This document shows positions 1-6,367 of a stretch of DNA of 6,744 nucleotides, one piece after another; position 1 is the stretch's first letter; every line of letters starts with the position of its first letter. The DNA lies in assembly GCA_030836345.1 (NCBI GenBank), contig JAURQA010000221.1:1-6744 (forward strand). Reading direction: 5' to 3'. This DNA comes from Bacteroidota bacterium (GTDB lineage: Bacteria; Bacteroidota; Bacteroidia; NS11-12g; UBA955). The translations under genes and the position numbers were made by a program. Below the pieces are notes generated by a model. It searched no databases. It saw only the letters and a list, made by a program, of their open reading frames with translations, and had not been told where the DNA came from.

Positions 1-797
1 AATTCAAGAAGGAAATAGTAAAAACCGGAAATTGGGAAATAGAACAAGTATTTGAAAGCAGCTCTACTACAAATACTGGCATCTCTAAACATGCAATTGA
101 ATCGCTTTCCTTTTATGAAGAAATTAGTCAAAGGGCTTTCGAACTGCAGTATGGGGCCCTAGATAAGTATCATATTTTAGCTTTATTGCCCGGATATCTT
201 GAAAGGGGAAACTCATCTCTCGTTCACATGATAAAATCATTCATGAGCCAATCAAAAGGAGGTGATTTTTACATCCATAATTTTGATCGATTAAACAATC
301 AGTTAAATAGTTTAAACAAAGCAGGTGAATCGATTATTCTTTTTGGAGTTTCCCATGCACTCATTGATTTTTCCATGCAGTACCCACAAGCAATGGCTTC
401 TAAAAGCATCATTTTAGAAACAGGCGGGATGAAGGGAAAGCGAAAGGAAATTCAAAAATCTGAATTGCATCAAATTTTAAAAACACAATTTAACGTTGCA
501 AGCATTCATGGAGAATATGGGATGACTGAGCTTCAGTCTCAGGCATATTCCAGAGCGAATGGCCTCTACCACTGCCCTCCTTGGATGAAAGTGGTTATAT
601 CAGATATAAACGATCCTACAAAGCTTTTAGATGTCAATAAACGTGGTCGAATTAACATTATAGATTTAGCAAATGTGAGTACCTGTTCTTTTATAGCCAC
701 GGATGACTTAGGAATCGTGCGATCGGATGGTTCTTTTGAAATTATTGGACGAATTCAATACTCTGATATTAGAGGGTGCAATCAAATGTATCAGTAG
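1..797 (+). CDS. LuxE-family acyl-protein synthetase/acyl ligase, 5' truncated by window
   Basis: This is the C-terminal 264 residues of a protein whose start lies before the window; the reading frame is open from base 3 to the TAG at 795-797. A methionine-type start near 186 would be artificial, because conserved family sequence runs upstream of it. Visible motifs, numbered from the first full codon, are an adenylate-forming P-loop-like stretch SSSTTNTGISKH (19-30), ETGGMKGKRKE (139-149), the HGEYGMTEL core (169-177) and a C-terminal GRIQYSDIRGCNQMY (249-263). These are hallmarks of the LuxE/PaaK-like branch of the AMP-forming ligases, which activate a carboxylate as acyl-AMP and may pass it to a protein thiol. 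About 60 residues appear to be missing compared with the usual length of roughly 325. The substrate is unknown. No luxC or luxD partner is visible, so bioluminescence should not be assumed. It converges on the secreted-protein gene with a 6-base gap. Confidence 0.82.
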   Translation, partial: FKKEIVKTGNWEIEQVFESSSTTNTGISKHAIESLSFYEEISQRAFELQYGALDKYHILALLPGYLERGNSSLVHMIKSFMSQSKGGDFYIHNFDRLNNQLNSLNKAGESIILFGVSHALIDFSMQYPQAMASKSIILETGGMKGKRKEIQKSELHQILKTQFNVASIHGEYGMTELQSQAYSRANGLYHCPPWMKVVISDINDPTKLLDVNKRGRINIIDLANVSTCSFIATDDLGIVRSDGSFEIIGRIQYSDIRGCNQMYQ

Positions 798-813
798 AAT
801 GCTTTATTCTATT
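793..813. terminator. Weak hairpin across the convergent stop codons
   Basis: An inverted repeat TAGAAT-GCTTT-ATTCTA (795-811) forms a perfect 6-bp stem with a 5-base loop, extended by a G-T and an A-T pair to 793-813. It contains the plus-strand TAG (795-797), and the minus-strand stop (TAA, 806-804) falls in the loop and stem edge. A symmetric stem between two convergent genes could act as a bidirectional terminator. However, it is AU-rich and has no long T-tract on either side, so it would be weak. The repeat is seen directly; the terminator role is inferred. Confidence 0.3.
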
Positions 814-2267
814 ATCAATCGCTGAGATTTCCTTTTTGAGGAAACCATAATATAGATCCCTTTTGAATAAGGCATTTGGATTATTCCATTCTTTTCTAAA
901 GAAATACGCCTTCCATCCAAAGCATAAATAACCGGGCTTAGTAAATGGTATTCCCTACTTGAGATAAGGGCCCCTGCTGTTGCAAAAATAGTTGAAATGC
1001 CAGTTCTTACTTTATGAGGGATGCTTGAACCCAAAGTAAAGTCCGTTCCATTATATTCCTCTAATATACGATTTGCTTCTGCCCTTATGGAATCATTGCT
1101 AGGCGCATTGGGTAAAACAAAGTAACAAACATCCAAAACCGCACATTCATTCGAAGCAATATCCATATTTGTCGAACTTGCAACAACCGTTCTTTTTCCA
1201 ATATTCTCGTTATCCAACCATGGTTCTTTTCCGTTTTGAGTGTCAGAAAAACCAGAGTAAATATAGTTCGAAGGAATCGTCCCATCTAATCCGCTACCTC
1301 CATAGGTGAGTGATGCTCCTTCTAGCCACATTCCGTGTGCATAGTTAAAAAATTCAGCACTTGTACTAGCTTCTCCAAAAACATTGCTATTCCCCTTTTG
1401 GATATACATACTAGCACCTAAATTTCCCTTGCATAAAACATAGCCTATCGCGGGCCAATTTTTCCCATAAACTTCATCCACTTCCTGTCCATTTTTTATA
1501 GCCACCATGTTTAGAATTGAATCGGATAACATCGCATCGTCTAATGCATTCCCTATTTGTCCATCTAAAATTACACTGAATCGAACTGCTGAAAAATCAA
1601 TGAGTCCCCTATTGCATAAGGTAATTCTACTATACACTCGATTGGAGTTCGTGTCCAACAGAAAGTGCTGGGAACTAATATCTAGGGGTATTGGTTCAGG
1701 TTTATACCCTCCTTTTTGAAAAGAATCAGTGGCTACGGATAGCACATTTATTTCACCCAATAAAAAAGGAAAGTCTCCATTTGATGGGTTATATACTCTA
1801 TCTAAATCAGTATCTACATAGGCGGCTAAGGTTTTTGGAAAGCCTAATTCATTCATATTTGAAGGCCATGTTGAGATTTGATTTGGTACAGTGTAATTCG
1901 CATTTTGGTAGTTTTTGCGATGCGCCTCTATCTCTTTTTTTCTAAGAGACCAAAGTCCCGGCCAATTCGCTATAAATTCAGTCCCACTAATATGAGCCGG
2001 TCCCCTTGACCAGTCCGATCGATCAGAAAACACATCGCAACCAATGCTAAAAGTGTCCTTCCCTAGTTCAATTCCAGTTACCCAGTAATTTAGTCTCTTT
2101 AGGGCAACTTTTCCACTTCCCTTCGGAAAAACAACGGCTGTATCTCGTAAACCTGTTTGACCTAAAGCATTAAAACTAAATGTACTGAATTTTGTGTTTA
2201 GCCTAGCGTTCTGACCTAATAGGCCGATTTGTATAATGCCAAAGGCAATAAATGTAGCAATCCGCAT
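804..2267 (-). CDS. Secreted surface protein with T9SS-type C-terminal sorting domain
   Basis: This 487-residue protein starts with a short signal peptide (about residues 1-19, hydrophobic core IATFIAFGIIQIGLL) and is predicted to leave the cytoplasm by Sec. The body resembles a family of large Bacteroidota exported proteins. Signs are ISTWPSNMN (131-138), a VDTDLDRVYNPSNGDFP segment (151-167, like the usual VDxNxDGxYNPxxGDYP), a region of repeated beta strands around VYSRITLCNR (211-220), GNALDD (239-244), and WLEGASLTYGGSGLDG (314-329). The last 45 or so residues (IYALDGRRISL ... GIYIMVSSKRKSQRLIIE) look like a type A T9SS sorting domain, somewhat degenerate. The protein is therefore expected on the cell surface or released. 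The biochemical function of the body is not known, and I see no catalytic motif. Its ATG shares one base with the stop of the upstream membrane-protein gene (TAATG), so it is very likely translated from the sigma-factor operon mRNA. It is last in the operon. Confidence 0.8.
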   Translation of the reverse strand: MRIATFIAFGIIQIGLLGQNARLNTKFSTFSFNALGQTGLRDTAVVFPKGSGKVALKRLNYWVTGIELGKDTFSIGCDVFSDRSDWSRGPAHISGTEFIANWPGLWSLRKKEIEAHRKNYQNANYTVPNQISTWPSNMNELGFPKTLAAYVDTDLDRVYNPSNGDFPFLLGEINVLSVATDSFQKGGYKPEPIPLDISSQHFLLDTNSNRVYSRITLCNRGLIDFSAVRFSVILDGQIGNALDDAMLSDSILNMVAIKNGQEVDEVYGKNWPAIGYVLCKGNLGASMYIQKGNSNVFGEASTSAEFFNYAHGMWLEGASLTYGGSGLDGTIPSNYIYSGFSDTQNGKEPWLDNENIGKRTVVASSTNMDIASNECAVLDVCYFVLPNAPSNDSIRAEANRILEEYNGTDFTLGSSIPHKVRTGISTIFATAGALISSREYHLLSPVIYALDGRRISLEKNGIIQMPYSKGIYIMVSSKRKSQRLIIE

Positions 2268-3718
2268 TAAAGATTAAAGATTAACCCAACTCCCATTCCA
2301 AATTTAGATGCATTATTAATATTCAATATTTTCTCAGAATAGTAAGTATTGCTGTACATTGGCTCAAGCATAAAACTCCATTTTGCACCTAAGTTGTACG
2401 TTAACCTAGCACTAAATTTATTTTGGATAACCAAAGAGTTGCTTAGCTTATCCGAAGTGTTTTGAACCTCAGATGCGTTAAAGACATGACCTGAATTAAC
2501 CAGCAGCAAACCTGGTTCAAAGGTATATGAGGCTAAAACCTTAAATACACCAAAATCTTTCACTTCATATCTTAATCCTAGCGGCAAGGAAACATATTCT
2601 GACTTATACAATAAATCCGAGGTCCTGTTTTCCAGTTTGGTAGTAAAAGAGGTATCATAAGTTGTAACCACTCTATCTGGAAGTCCTGGTTGAACAATTA
2701 TCTGTTGTCTAGAAGTAATGACTTGTTCTTCAACTTTATTCATCCACTCATACTTTCCAATACTCTCATTAAGGCCGTATCCTATTCCAGCTCCTATCTG
2801 AATTTTATCTAAAACTTCTTTTGAAAGCAAGCTCTGAAGGGCAAAATTTCTTTGACTTCCAGTAATAAAAGCATCATCGCTAATTTGTCCGTAAACATTG
2901 GACCCAATCGAGATTAATGAAAACTCAACTTTTAGACCACTACCCCCTGGACGGGCATCCCCCTTTTTTAAATTCTTAGCCTCAGGACTATCTGCTTTAT
3001 CCGCCTCTAAAAGAGCAACTGATTCTTTACTTTGCTTTTCTTTTGAAATTGCTGCTAAATTAGGTTTAGCATCACTCTTTATGGTCTCCTCAACTTCAGA
3101 GGAGTGATTTACTTCTTTTTCTGATTGAGGCCTTTGCTCTTTTGAAAAATCATCCATAGCATCGGGAATTGCAACTGCTGTAAACGGTTTTATTATTTCC
3201 TGATCCGGGATTCCACCATTCTTAGATGGGAAGGTCTCAGATTCACTATTTTTGGCCATTGCTGGAACTGGCACAATACTCTTTATCTGGTTTATAATCA
3301 AGCCAGATATTCTTTTGGTTTTATCAGATGCTAGCTTATTTGAACTGATTTGTTCTTTTGAATTCGTCGAACGTTCAACTGAAACCCCTTTCTCCAGTTT
3401 TTCAAGATGAATATCTGTGGTACTAGCTAAAAAAACAGCCTTACTATTGGAGCTATTCTTAGATATTTTGGAATTGGGGATTTGCGCGGATGCCACAACT
3501 TCGCTATGACCCGAGTCAGTATGGTCATTTTGACTGTAACCAACAAAAAATGTACCGATGATTAATACCAAACCTGCGGTAATAATTGTTTTGGGATTCA
3601 TTCGCACTCCACCCGCTTTTTTGTTTGTCTTGACAATTACCTTATCAAAAGAAACTCTCTCAGACAAGGGCGATTCATAATCGCCTAACTGTTCTTTAAA
3701 ATAATTTGTTTCACTCAT
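2267..3718 (-). CDS. Putative dual membrane-spanning anti-sigma factor with outer-membrane beta-barrel
   Basis: This 483-residue protein contains no cysteine. Four regions can be read. Residues 1-42 are a short charged, lysine-rich cytoplasmic head. Residues 43-61 form one transmembrane helix (KTIITAGLVLIIGTFFVGY) with positive charges on the inner side. Residues 62-262 are a Ser/Lys/Glu-rich, probably disordered linker with recurring SKE motifs. Residues 263-483 alternate hydrophobic and polar like an outer-membrane beta-barrel; YKSEYVSLPLGLRYEV (371-386) is a typical strand pair of Bacteroidota small barrels, and the chain ends FGMGVGLIFNL. One polypeptide would thus bridge both membranes, as in the Dma anti-sigma factors of Bacteroides. 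The gene lies directly behind an ECF sigma gene, which supports an anti-sigma role, although the head is short and lacks a recognisable ASD or zinc motif. I chose ATG at 3718, which overlaps the sigma stop as TGATG. An in-frame GTG one codon upstream (3721) is possible but less likely. Confidence 0.78.
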   Translation of the reverse strand: MSETNYFKEQLGDYESPLSERVSFDKVIVKTNKKAGGVRMNPKTIITAGLVLIIGTFFVGYSQNDHTDSGHSEVVASAQIPNSKISKNSSNSKAVFLASTTDIHLEKLEKGVSVERSTNSKEQISSNKLASDKTKRISGLIINQIKSIVPVPAMAKNSESETFPSKNGGIPDQEIIKPFTAVAIPDAMDDFSKEQRPQSEKEVNHSSEVEETIKSDAKPNLAAISKEKQSKESVALLEADKADSPEAKNLKKGDARPGGSGLKVEFSLISIGSNVYGQISDDAFITGSQRNFALQSLLSKEVLDKIQIGAGIGYGLNESIGKYEWMNKVEEQVITSRQQIIVQPGLPDRVVTTYDTSFTTKLENRTSDLLYKSEYVSLPLGLRYEVKDFGVFKVLASYTFEPGLLLVNSGHVFNASEVQNTSDKLSNSLVIQNKFSARLTYNLGAKWSFMLEPMYSNTYYSEKILNINNASKFGMGVGLIFNL

Positions 3719-4248
3719 CACATTGCTTTCCCCGTAACTTTCAATAACTTTTCTTGCAAGGCCTTTCTTGCTTTGGAGTATTGCGTACGACTTGTAACTT
3801 CTTTAATGTTTAATACTTCAGATATTTCTCGATGCGAATACCCGTCAATTGCGAACATATTAAATACTTGCCTGTAACCATCAGGCAATTGACGCACTAG
3901 CTTCATAATGTCCTCAGCCGCTAGTTTGTCTGTTATTTTTTCATCATTGCCAAGATAAAAATCGACCTGCTCTAATGAACTTGTCGGTTTATGTCTTCTA
4001 ATTTTGTTAAGGCAATTATTAATGACAATTCTGCGCAAATAGGTTCCCAATTTACTATCTCCTCTAAAAGAACCAATATTGTCGTATACTTTAACCATCG
4101 TTTCCATTAGAACATCCTCAGCTTCGTATATATCCTTGCAGTAACGTCGGCAAACTGTGAGAAGTTTTAGAGCATAAGTGTCCCAAAGTATCTTCTGATA
4201 CTTCTCGTCCCGCTTTATACACCCCTGAACCAATTCTTGGTCTGTCAT
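3718..4248 (-). CDS. ECF-type RNA polymerase sigma factor
   Basis: This 176-residue sigma-70 family protein has only regions 2 and 4, as in extracytoplasmic-function sigma factors. Region 2 spans about residues 20-86 and includes AEDVLMETMVKVYDNIGSF (43-61) and the DNA-melting/-10 recognition part LGTYLRRIVINNCLNKIRR (67-85). Region 4 spans about 115-167, with LPDGYRQVFNMFAIDGYSHR (121-140) and the helix-turn-helix EISEVLNIKEVTSRTQYSKA (141-160). This closely follows the Bacteroidota pattern LPxGYRxVFNxxAIxGYSHxEI. The start at 4248 gives the normal family N-terminus (MTDQELVQGCIKRDEKYQ) and is preceded by GGAAAG. An in-frame ATG at 4311 would add 21 residues (MCQKSLITINP...) that do not look like the family. 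The gene heads the operon, and its TGA overlaps the next ATG by one base. It presumably directs RNA polymerase to a regulon that is held off by the downstream membrane protein. Autoregulation is likely but unproven. Confidence 0.93.
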   Translation of the reverse strand: MTDQELVQGCIKRDEKYQKILWDTYALKLLTVCRRYCKDIYEAEDVLMETMVKVYDNIGSFRGDSKLGTYLRRIVINNCLNKIRRHKPTSSLEQVDFYLGNDEKITDKLAAEDIMKLVRQLPDGYRQVFNMFAIDGYSHREISEVLNIKEVTSRTQYSKARKALQEKLLKVTGKAM

Positions 4249-4252
4249 TAAT

Positions 4253-4258
4253 CTTTCC
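4253..4258 (-). promoter_or_regulatory. Shine-Dalgarno-like GGAAAG supporting the sigma-factor start
   Basis: On the minus strand GGAAAG lies 4 bases before the ATG at 4248. Purine-rich ribosome-binding sites are often weak or absent in Bacteroidota, so this is supporting evidence only. It favours the 4248 start over the in-frame ATG at 4311, which has no such motif immediately upstream. Confidence 0.35.
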
Positions 4259-4355
4259 ACAAATATCCATATTTTAGTAGGATTTATTGTTATTAGGCTT
4301 TTTTGACACATTGATCACATAAATTGTTGCCCCGAAATCTATTTTTTTTTCTTCT

Positions 4356-4386
4356 TTTCTATAATCAACCTAAACCATTACTTTTG
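4356..4386 (+). promoter_or_regulatory. Candidate Bacteroidota promoter for the aldolase gene
   Basis: TACTTTTG at 4379-4386 matches the Bacteroidota primary-sigma -7 consensus TAnnTTTG exactly. A TTTC (4356-4359), three of four bases of the -33 TTTG, lies 19 bases upstream, which is a usual spacing. Transcription would begin around 4391-4394, giving a leader of only about 10-14 bases before the ATG at 4405. The match is seen in the sequence; promoter activity is inferred. Confidence 0.45.
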
Positions 4387-4393
4387 CATGGTT
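4373..4393. repeat. Inverted repeat flanking the -7 box (possible operator)
   Basis: AACCAT (4373-4378) and ATGGTT (4388-4393) are perfect 6-base inverted arms separated by 9 bases. The spacer contains the whole TACTTTTG box. This is a reasonable layout for a dimeric repressor site overlapping the promoter. With predicted transcription starting near the right arm, it would act as DNA rather than as an RNA hairpin. The regulator is unknown, and a 6-bp repeat can occur by chance in AT-rich DNA. Confidence 0.3.
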
Positions 4394-4404
4394 AATTTAA
4401 AAAA

Positions 4405-5460
4405 ATGGGATTGGATATCGAACAATTATTAGGAGCTGACGCAAACACATTGCTAAATCACACCTGTAAAACGATTAGTAAGGAAAATTTGCACTTGCCA
4501 AGTGCGAACTTTGTTGAAGACGTATTTACACAAACGAATCGTAGCACGCAGACATTAATGAATCTGCAATCTATCTATGGACAAGGCAGATTGGGCAATA
4601 CAGGATACATGAGTATCTTGCCAGTAGATCAGGGAATTGAACATAGTGCAGGTGCATCTTTTGCTCCAAATCCAATATACTTTGACCCCGAGAATATCAT
4701 TAAATTAGCTGTAGAAGGCGAATGTAATGCAGTTGCTTCTACTTTTGGTGTTTTGGCATCTTGTAGTCGTAAATACGCCCACAAAATACCATTTATTGTT
4801 AAAATAAATCATAACGAAATTTTAAGCTACCCAAATACTTACGACCAAATAATGTACGGTAATATTAAAGGGGCATGGAATTTAGGTGCTAGGGCCGTAG
4901 GAGCAACCATTTATTTTGGAAGCGAAGACAGCAATAGACAAATCATTGAAGTTGCTAAAGCATTTGAAATGGCACATGAATTAGGCATGGGAACAATCCT
5001 TTGGTGTTATTTAAGAAATCCTGGCTTCAAAAAAGATGGTGTAGATTACCATACAGCTTCTGATATAACAGCTCAAGCAAATCATCTTGGCGTTACACTT
5101 CAAGCAGATATCATCAAACAAAAACTACCTACCAATAATGGTGGATACAATGCAATAAACTTTGGAAAAACACATGAAAAGGTGTATTCGGAATTATCCT
5201 CAGACCATCCAATTGACCTTTGCCGTTACCAAGTAGCAAATTGCTACATGGGCAGAGCTGGACTTATAAATAGTGGAGGAGAAAGTAAAGGAGCAGGTGA
5301 TTTAGCCGAAGCCGTTGCTACTGCAGTAATAAACAAAAGAGCCGGAGGTTCTGGTCTTATAAGTGGCCGAAAAGCTTTCCAAAAACCAATGGATGAGGGT
5401 GTAAATCTCTTGAAATCGATTCAAGATGTATACCTTGATTCAAATGTCACAATCGCTTAA
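4405..5460 (+). CDS. fbaB: Class I fructose-bisphosphate aldolase, DhnA/FbaB type
   Basis: This 351-residue cytoplasmic enzyme reversibly cleaves fructose 1,6-bisphosphate into dihydroxyacetone phosphate and glyceraldehyde 3-phosphate, acting in glycolysis and gluconeogenesis. Length and motifs match the bacterial FbaB branch of the DhnA aldolases (E. coli FbaB is about 350 residues). Motifs are [10 protein letters not shown] (71-80) with the conserved acidic residues D75 and E79, and FIVKINHNE (130-138). ADIIKQKLP (234-242) contains K238, the probable Schiff-base lysine. The phosphate-binding glycine segments are SGGES (290-294) and [14 protein letters not shown] (315-328). It uses a lysine imine, unlike the zinc-dependent class II enzymes also found in this phylum. 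The ATG at 4405 gives the normal N-terminus. It leads a plus-strand cluster with accD 39 bases behind, divergent from the sigma operon. The palindrome around its promoter suggests regulation, perhaps by carbon source, but this is inference. Confidence 0.95.
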   Translation: MGLDIEQLLGADANTLLNHTCKTISKENLHLPSANFVEDVFTQTNRSTQTLMNLQSIYGQGRLGNTGYMSILPVDQGIEHSAGASFAPNPIYFDPENIIKLAVEGECNAVASTFGVLASCSRKYAHKIPFIVKINHNEILSYPNTYDQIMYGNIKGAWNLGARAVGATIYFGSEDSNRQIIEVAKAFEMAHELGMGTILWCYLRNPGFKKDGVDYHTASDITAQANHLGVTLQADIIKQKLPTNNGGYNAINFGKTHEKVYSELSSDHPIDLCRYQVANCYMGRAGLINSGGESKGAGDLAEAVATAVINKRAGGSGLISGRKAFQKPMDEGVNLLKSIQDVYLDSNVTIA

Positions 5461-5470
5461 CTTAGCGATT
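5451..5470 (+). terminator. Hairpin over the aldolase stop codon (weak terminator or processing site)
   Basis: AATCGCT (5451-5457) and AGCGATT (5464-5470) are perfect 7-base inverted arms around a 6-base loop TAACTT, and the aldolase TAA is in that loop (5458-5460). No U-tract follows (next bases AGTAGAAAAG), so it is not a classic intrinsic terminator. Attenuation or 3'-end stabilisation between the aldolase and accD are alternatives. Confidence 0.3.
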
Positions 5471-5499
5471 AGTAGAAAAGTATAAGAAAATCAGGCTCC

Positions 5500-6366
5500 A
5501 TGACCGAAGAAGAAAAGTGGTATAAGCGAAAACTCAGTGGAATTCTTACCAAAACAAAGGATAAGAAAAGTACACCTGATGGTTTATGGGAAAAATGTAA
5601 GGAATGCAAAACGCTGGTTCCTGCAAAAGATTGGATTCGCAATTTATATGTTTGTCCAGAATGCAACTATCACGAAAGAATTGGGAGTAGGGAATATTTT
5701 AGCCTTTTATTTGAAAAAGGTAAATATACCGAACTAGCCCTTGGACTTTCAAGTGGCGATCCTTTAGAGTTTGTTGATTCAGCTCCATATAAAGATCGTG
5801 TTCAAGTTGCTCAGGCAAAAACTGGATTGGACGATGCCTGTAGAACAGCAACAGGAAAGCTAGGAGAAAACAGAGTGGTGGTATCCTGCATGGATTTTTC
5901 CTTTATTGGAGGAAGTATGGGGTCCGTTGTAGGAGAAAAAATTGCCCGAGGCATTGATTACTCTCTAGAACACGAACTTCCCTTTATTATGATTTCCAAA
6001 AGTGGAGGTGCTCGTATGATGGAAGCTGCTTTTTCTTTAATGCAAATGGCAAAGACAAGCGCAAAATTGGCGCTTCTCAATAAAGCCAAACTCCCATACA
6101 TTAGCATCCTTACTCACCCCACAACGGGTGGTGTAACAGCTAGTTTTGCAATGTTGGGTGATTTTAATATTGCAGAACCCAAAGCACTTATCGGATTTGC
6201 TGGACCAAGAGTTATAAAAGAAACCATTGGTAGAGATTTGCCAATAGGTTTTCAAAGTTCTGAGTTTTTAGTAGAGCACGGATTTTTAGATTTTATTGTT
6301 GATCGCAATGATATTAAGAATAAATTAAATACCCTGATTAAGTTAATTAAGCAAAAGAAAAAATAG
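5500..6366 (+). CDS. accD: Acetyl-CoA carboxylase carboxyltransferase subunit beta
   Basis: This 288-residue cytoplasmic protein is the beta half of the carboxyltransferase, which works with AccA (not in this window) to move the carboxyl group from biotin on AccB to acetyl-CoA, making malonyl-CoA for fatty-acid synthesis. The N-terminal zinc ribbon is complete: C33, C36, C52 and C55 (CKEC ... CPEC). The crotonase-like carboxyltransferase core follows, with [14 protein letters not shown] (135-148), the oxyanion-type [12 protein letters not shown] (165-176) and [16 protein letters not shown] (206-221), then [13 protein letters not shown] (232-244). The C-terminus is a short lysine-rich tail (KLIKQKKK). 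Length is normal for the family. No obvious promoter lies in the 39 bases before it, so it is probably co-transcribed with the aldolase. The gene is followed after one base by gcvH. Confidence 0.97.
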   Translation: MTEEEKWYKRKLSGILTKTKDKKSTPDGLWEKCKECKTLVPAKDWIRNLYVCPECNYHERIGSREYFSLLFEKGKYTELALGLSSGDPLEFVDSAPYKDRVQVAQAKTGLDDACRTATGKLGENRVVVSCMDFSFIGGSMGSVVGEKIARGIDYSLEHELPFIMISKSGGARMMEAAFSLMQMAKTSAKLALLNKAKLPYISILTHPTTGGVTASFAMLGDFNIAEPKALIGFAGPRVIKETIGRDLPIGFQSSEFLVEHGFLDFIVDRNDIKNKLNTLIKLIKQKKK

Positions 6367-6367
6367 T

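Larger units (their letters stand above)
4249..4404. promoter_or_regulatory. Divergent intergenic region between sigma operon and aldolase cluster
   Basis: These 156 bases separate two divergent transcription units and must hold the promoters of both. They are very AT-rich, with a run of nine T on the plus strand at 4342-4350. On the minus strand the best match to the Bacteroidota -7 box TAnnTTTG is TAGATTTC (4341-4334, one mismatch), with a TTG 24 bases further upstream. That spacing is longer than usual, so the sigma-operon promoter is not firmly located. An ECF-type promoter read by the operon's own sigma factor may also lie here but cannot be recognised without regulon members. Confidence 0.5.

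Noticed and set aside
186..797. Separate small gene starting with TTG at 186
   Set aside because: The same frame is open to base 3 and encodes the conserved SSSTTNTGISKH motif upstream, so this is only the tail of a longer gene.
1085..1945. Several short reading frames on both strands inside the secreted-protein gene
   Set aside because: They overlap a coherent 487-residue protein with signal peptide and sorting domain and show no recognisable protein features.
2898..3107. Short plus-strand reading frame opposite the linker of the barrel protein
   Set aside because: It mirrors a low-complexity Ser/Lys/Glu coding region, has no motif, and no promoter or ribosome-binding site was seen.
3012..3616. 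Linker of the barrel protein as a tandem repeat
   Set aside because: SKE-type tetrapeptides recur irregularly (residues 120, 192, 226, 230) without a constant period, so it is low-complexity sequence and not a true repeat array.
4304..4319. CRP/FNR-like site TGTGATCAATGTGTCA (minus strand)
   Set aside because: The left half TGTGA fits, but the right half TGTCA does not match TCACA, and the spacing to any promoter is unclear. It is a chance-level match.
4342..4350. T9 tract as an intrinsic terminator
   Set aside because: No GC-rich stem precedes it and no gene ends toward it on the plus strand. It is better seen as an AT-rich tract in the divergent promoter region.
5469..5666. Antisense reading frame of 65 codons over the start of accD
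   Set aside because: It lies wholly opposite a strongly conserved gene and shows no family-like motif; it is a chance frame. The same applies to antisense frames at 6037-6255 and 6470-6697.
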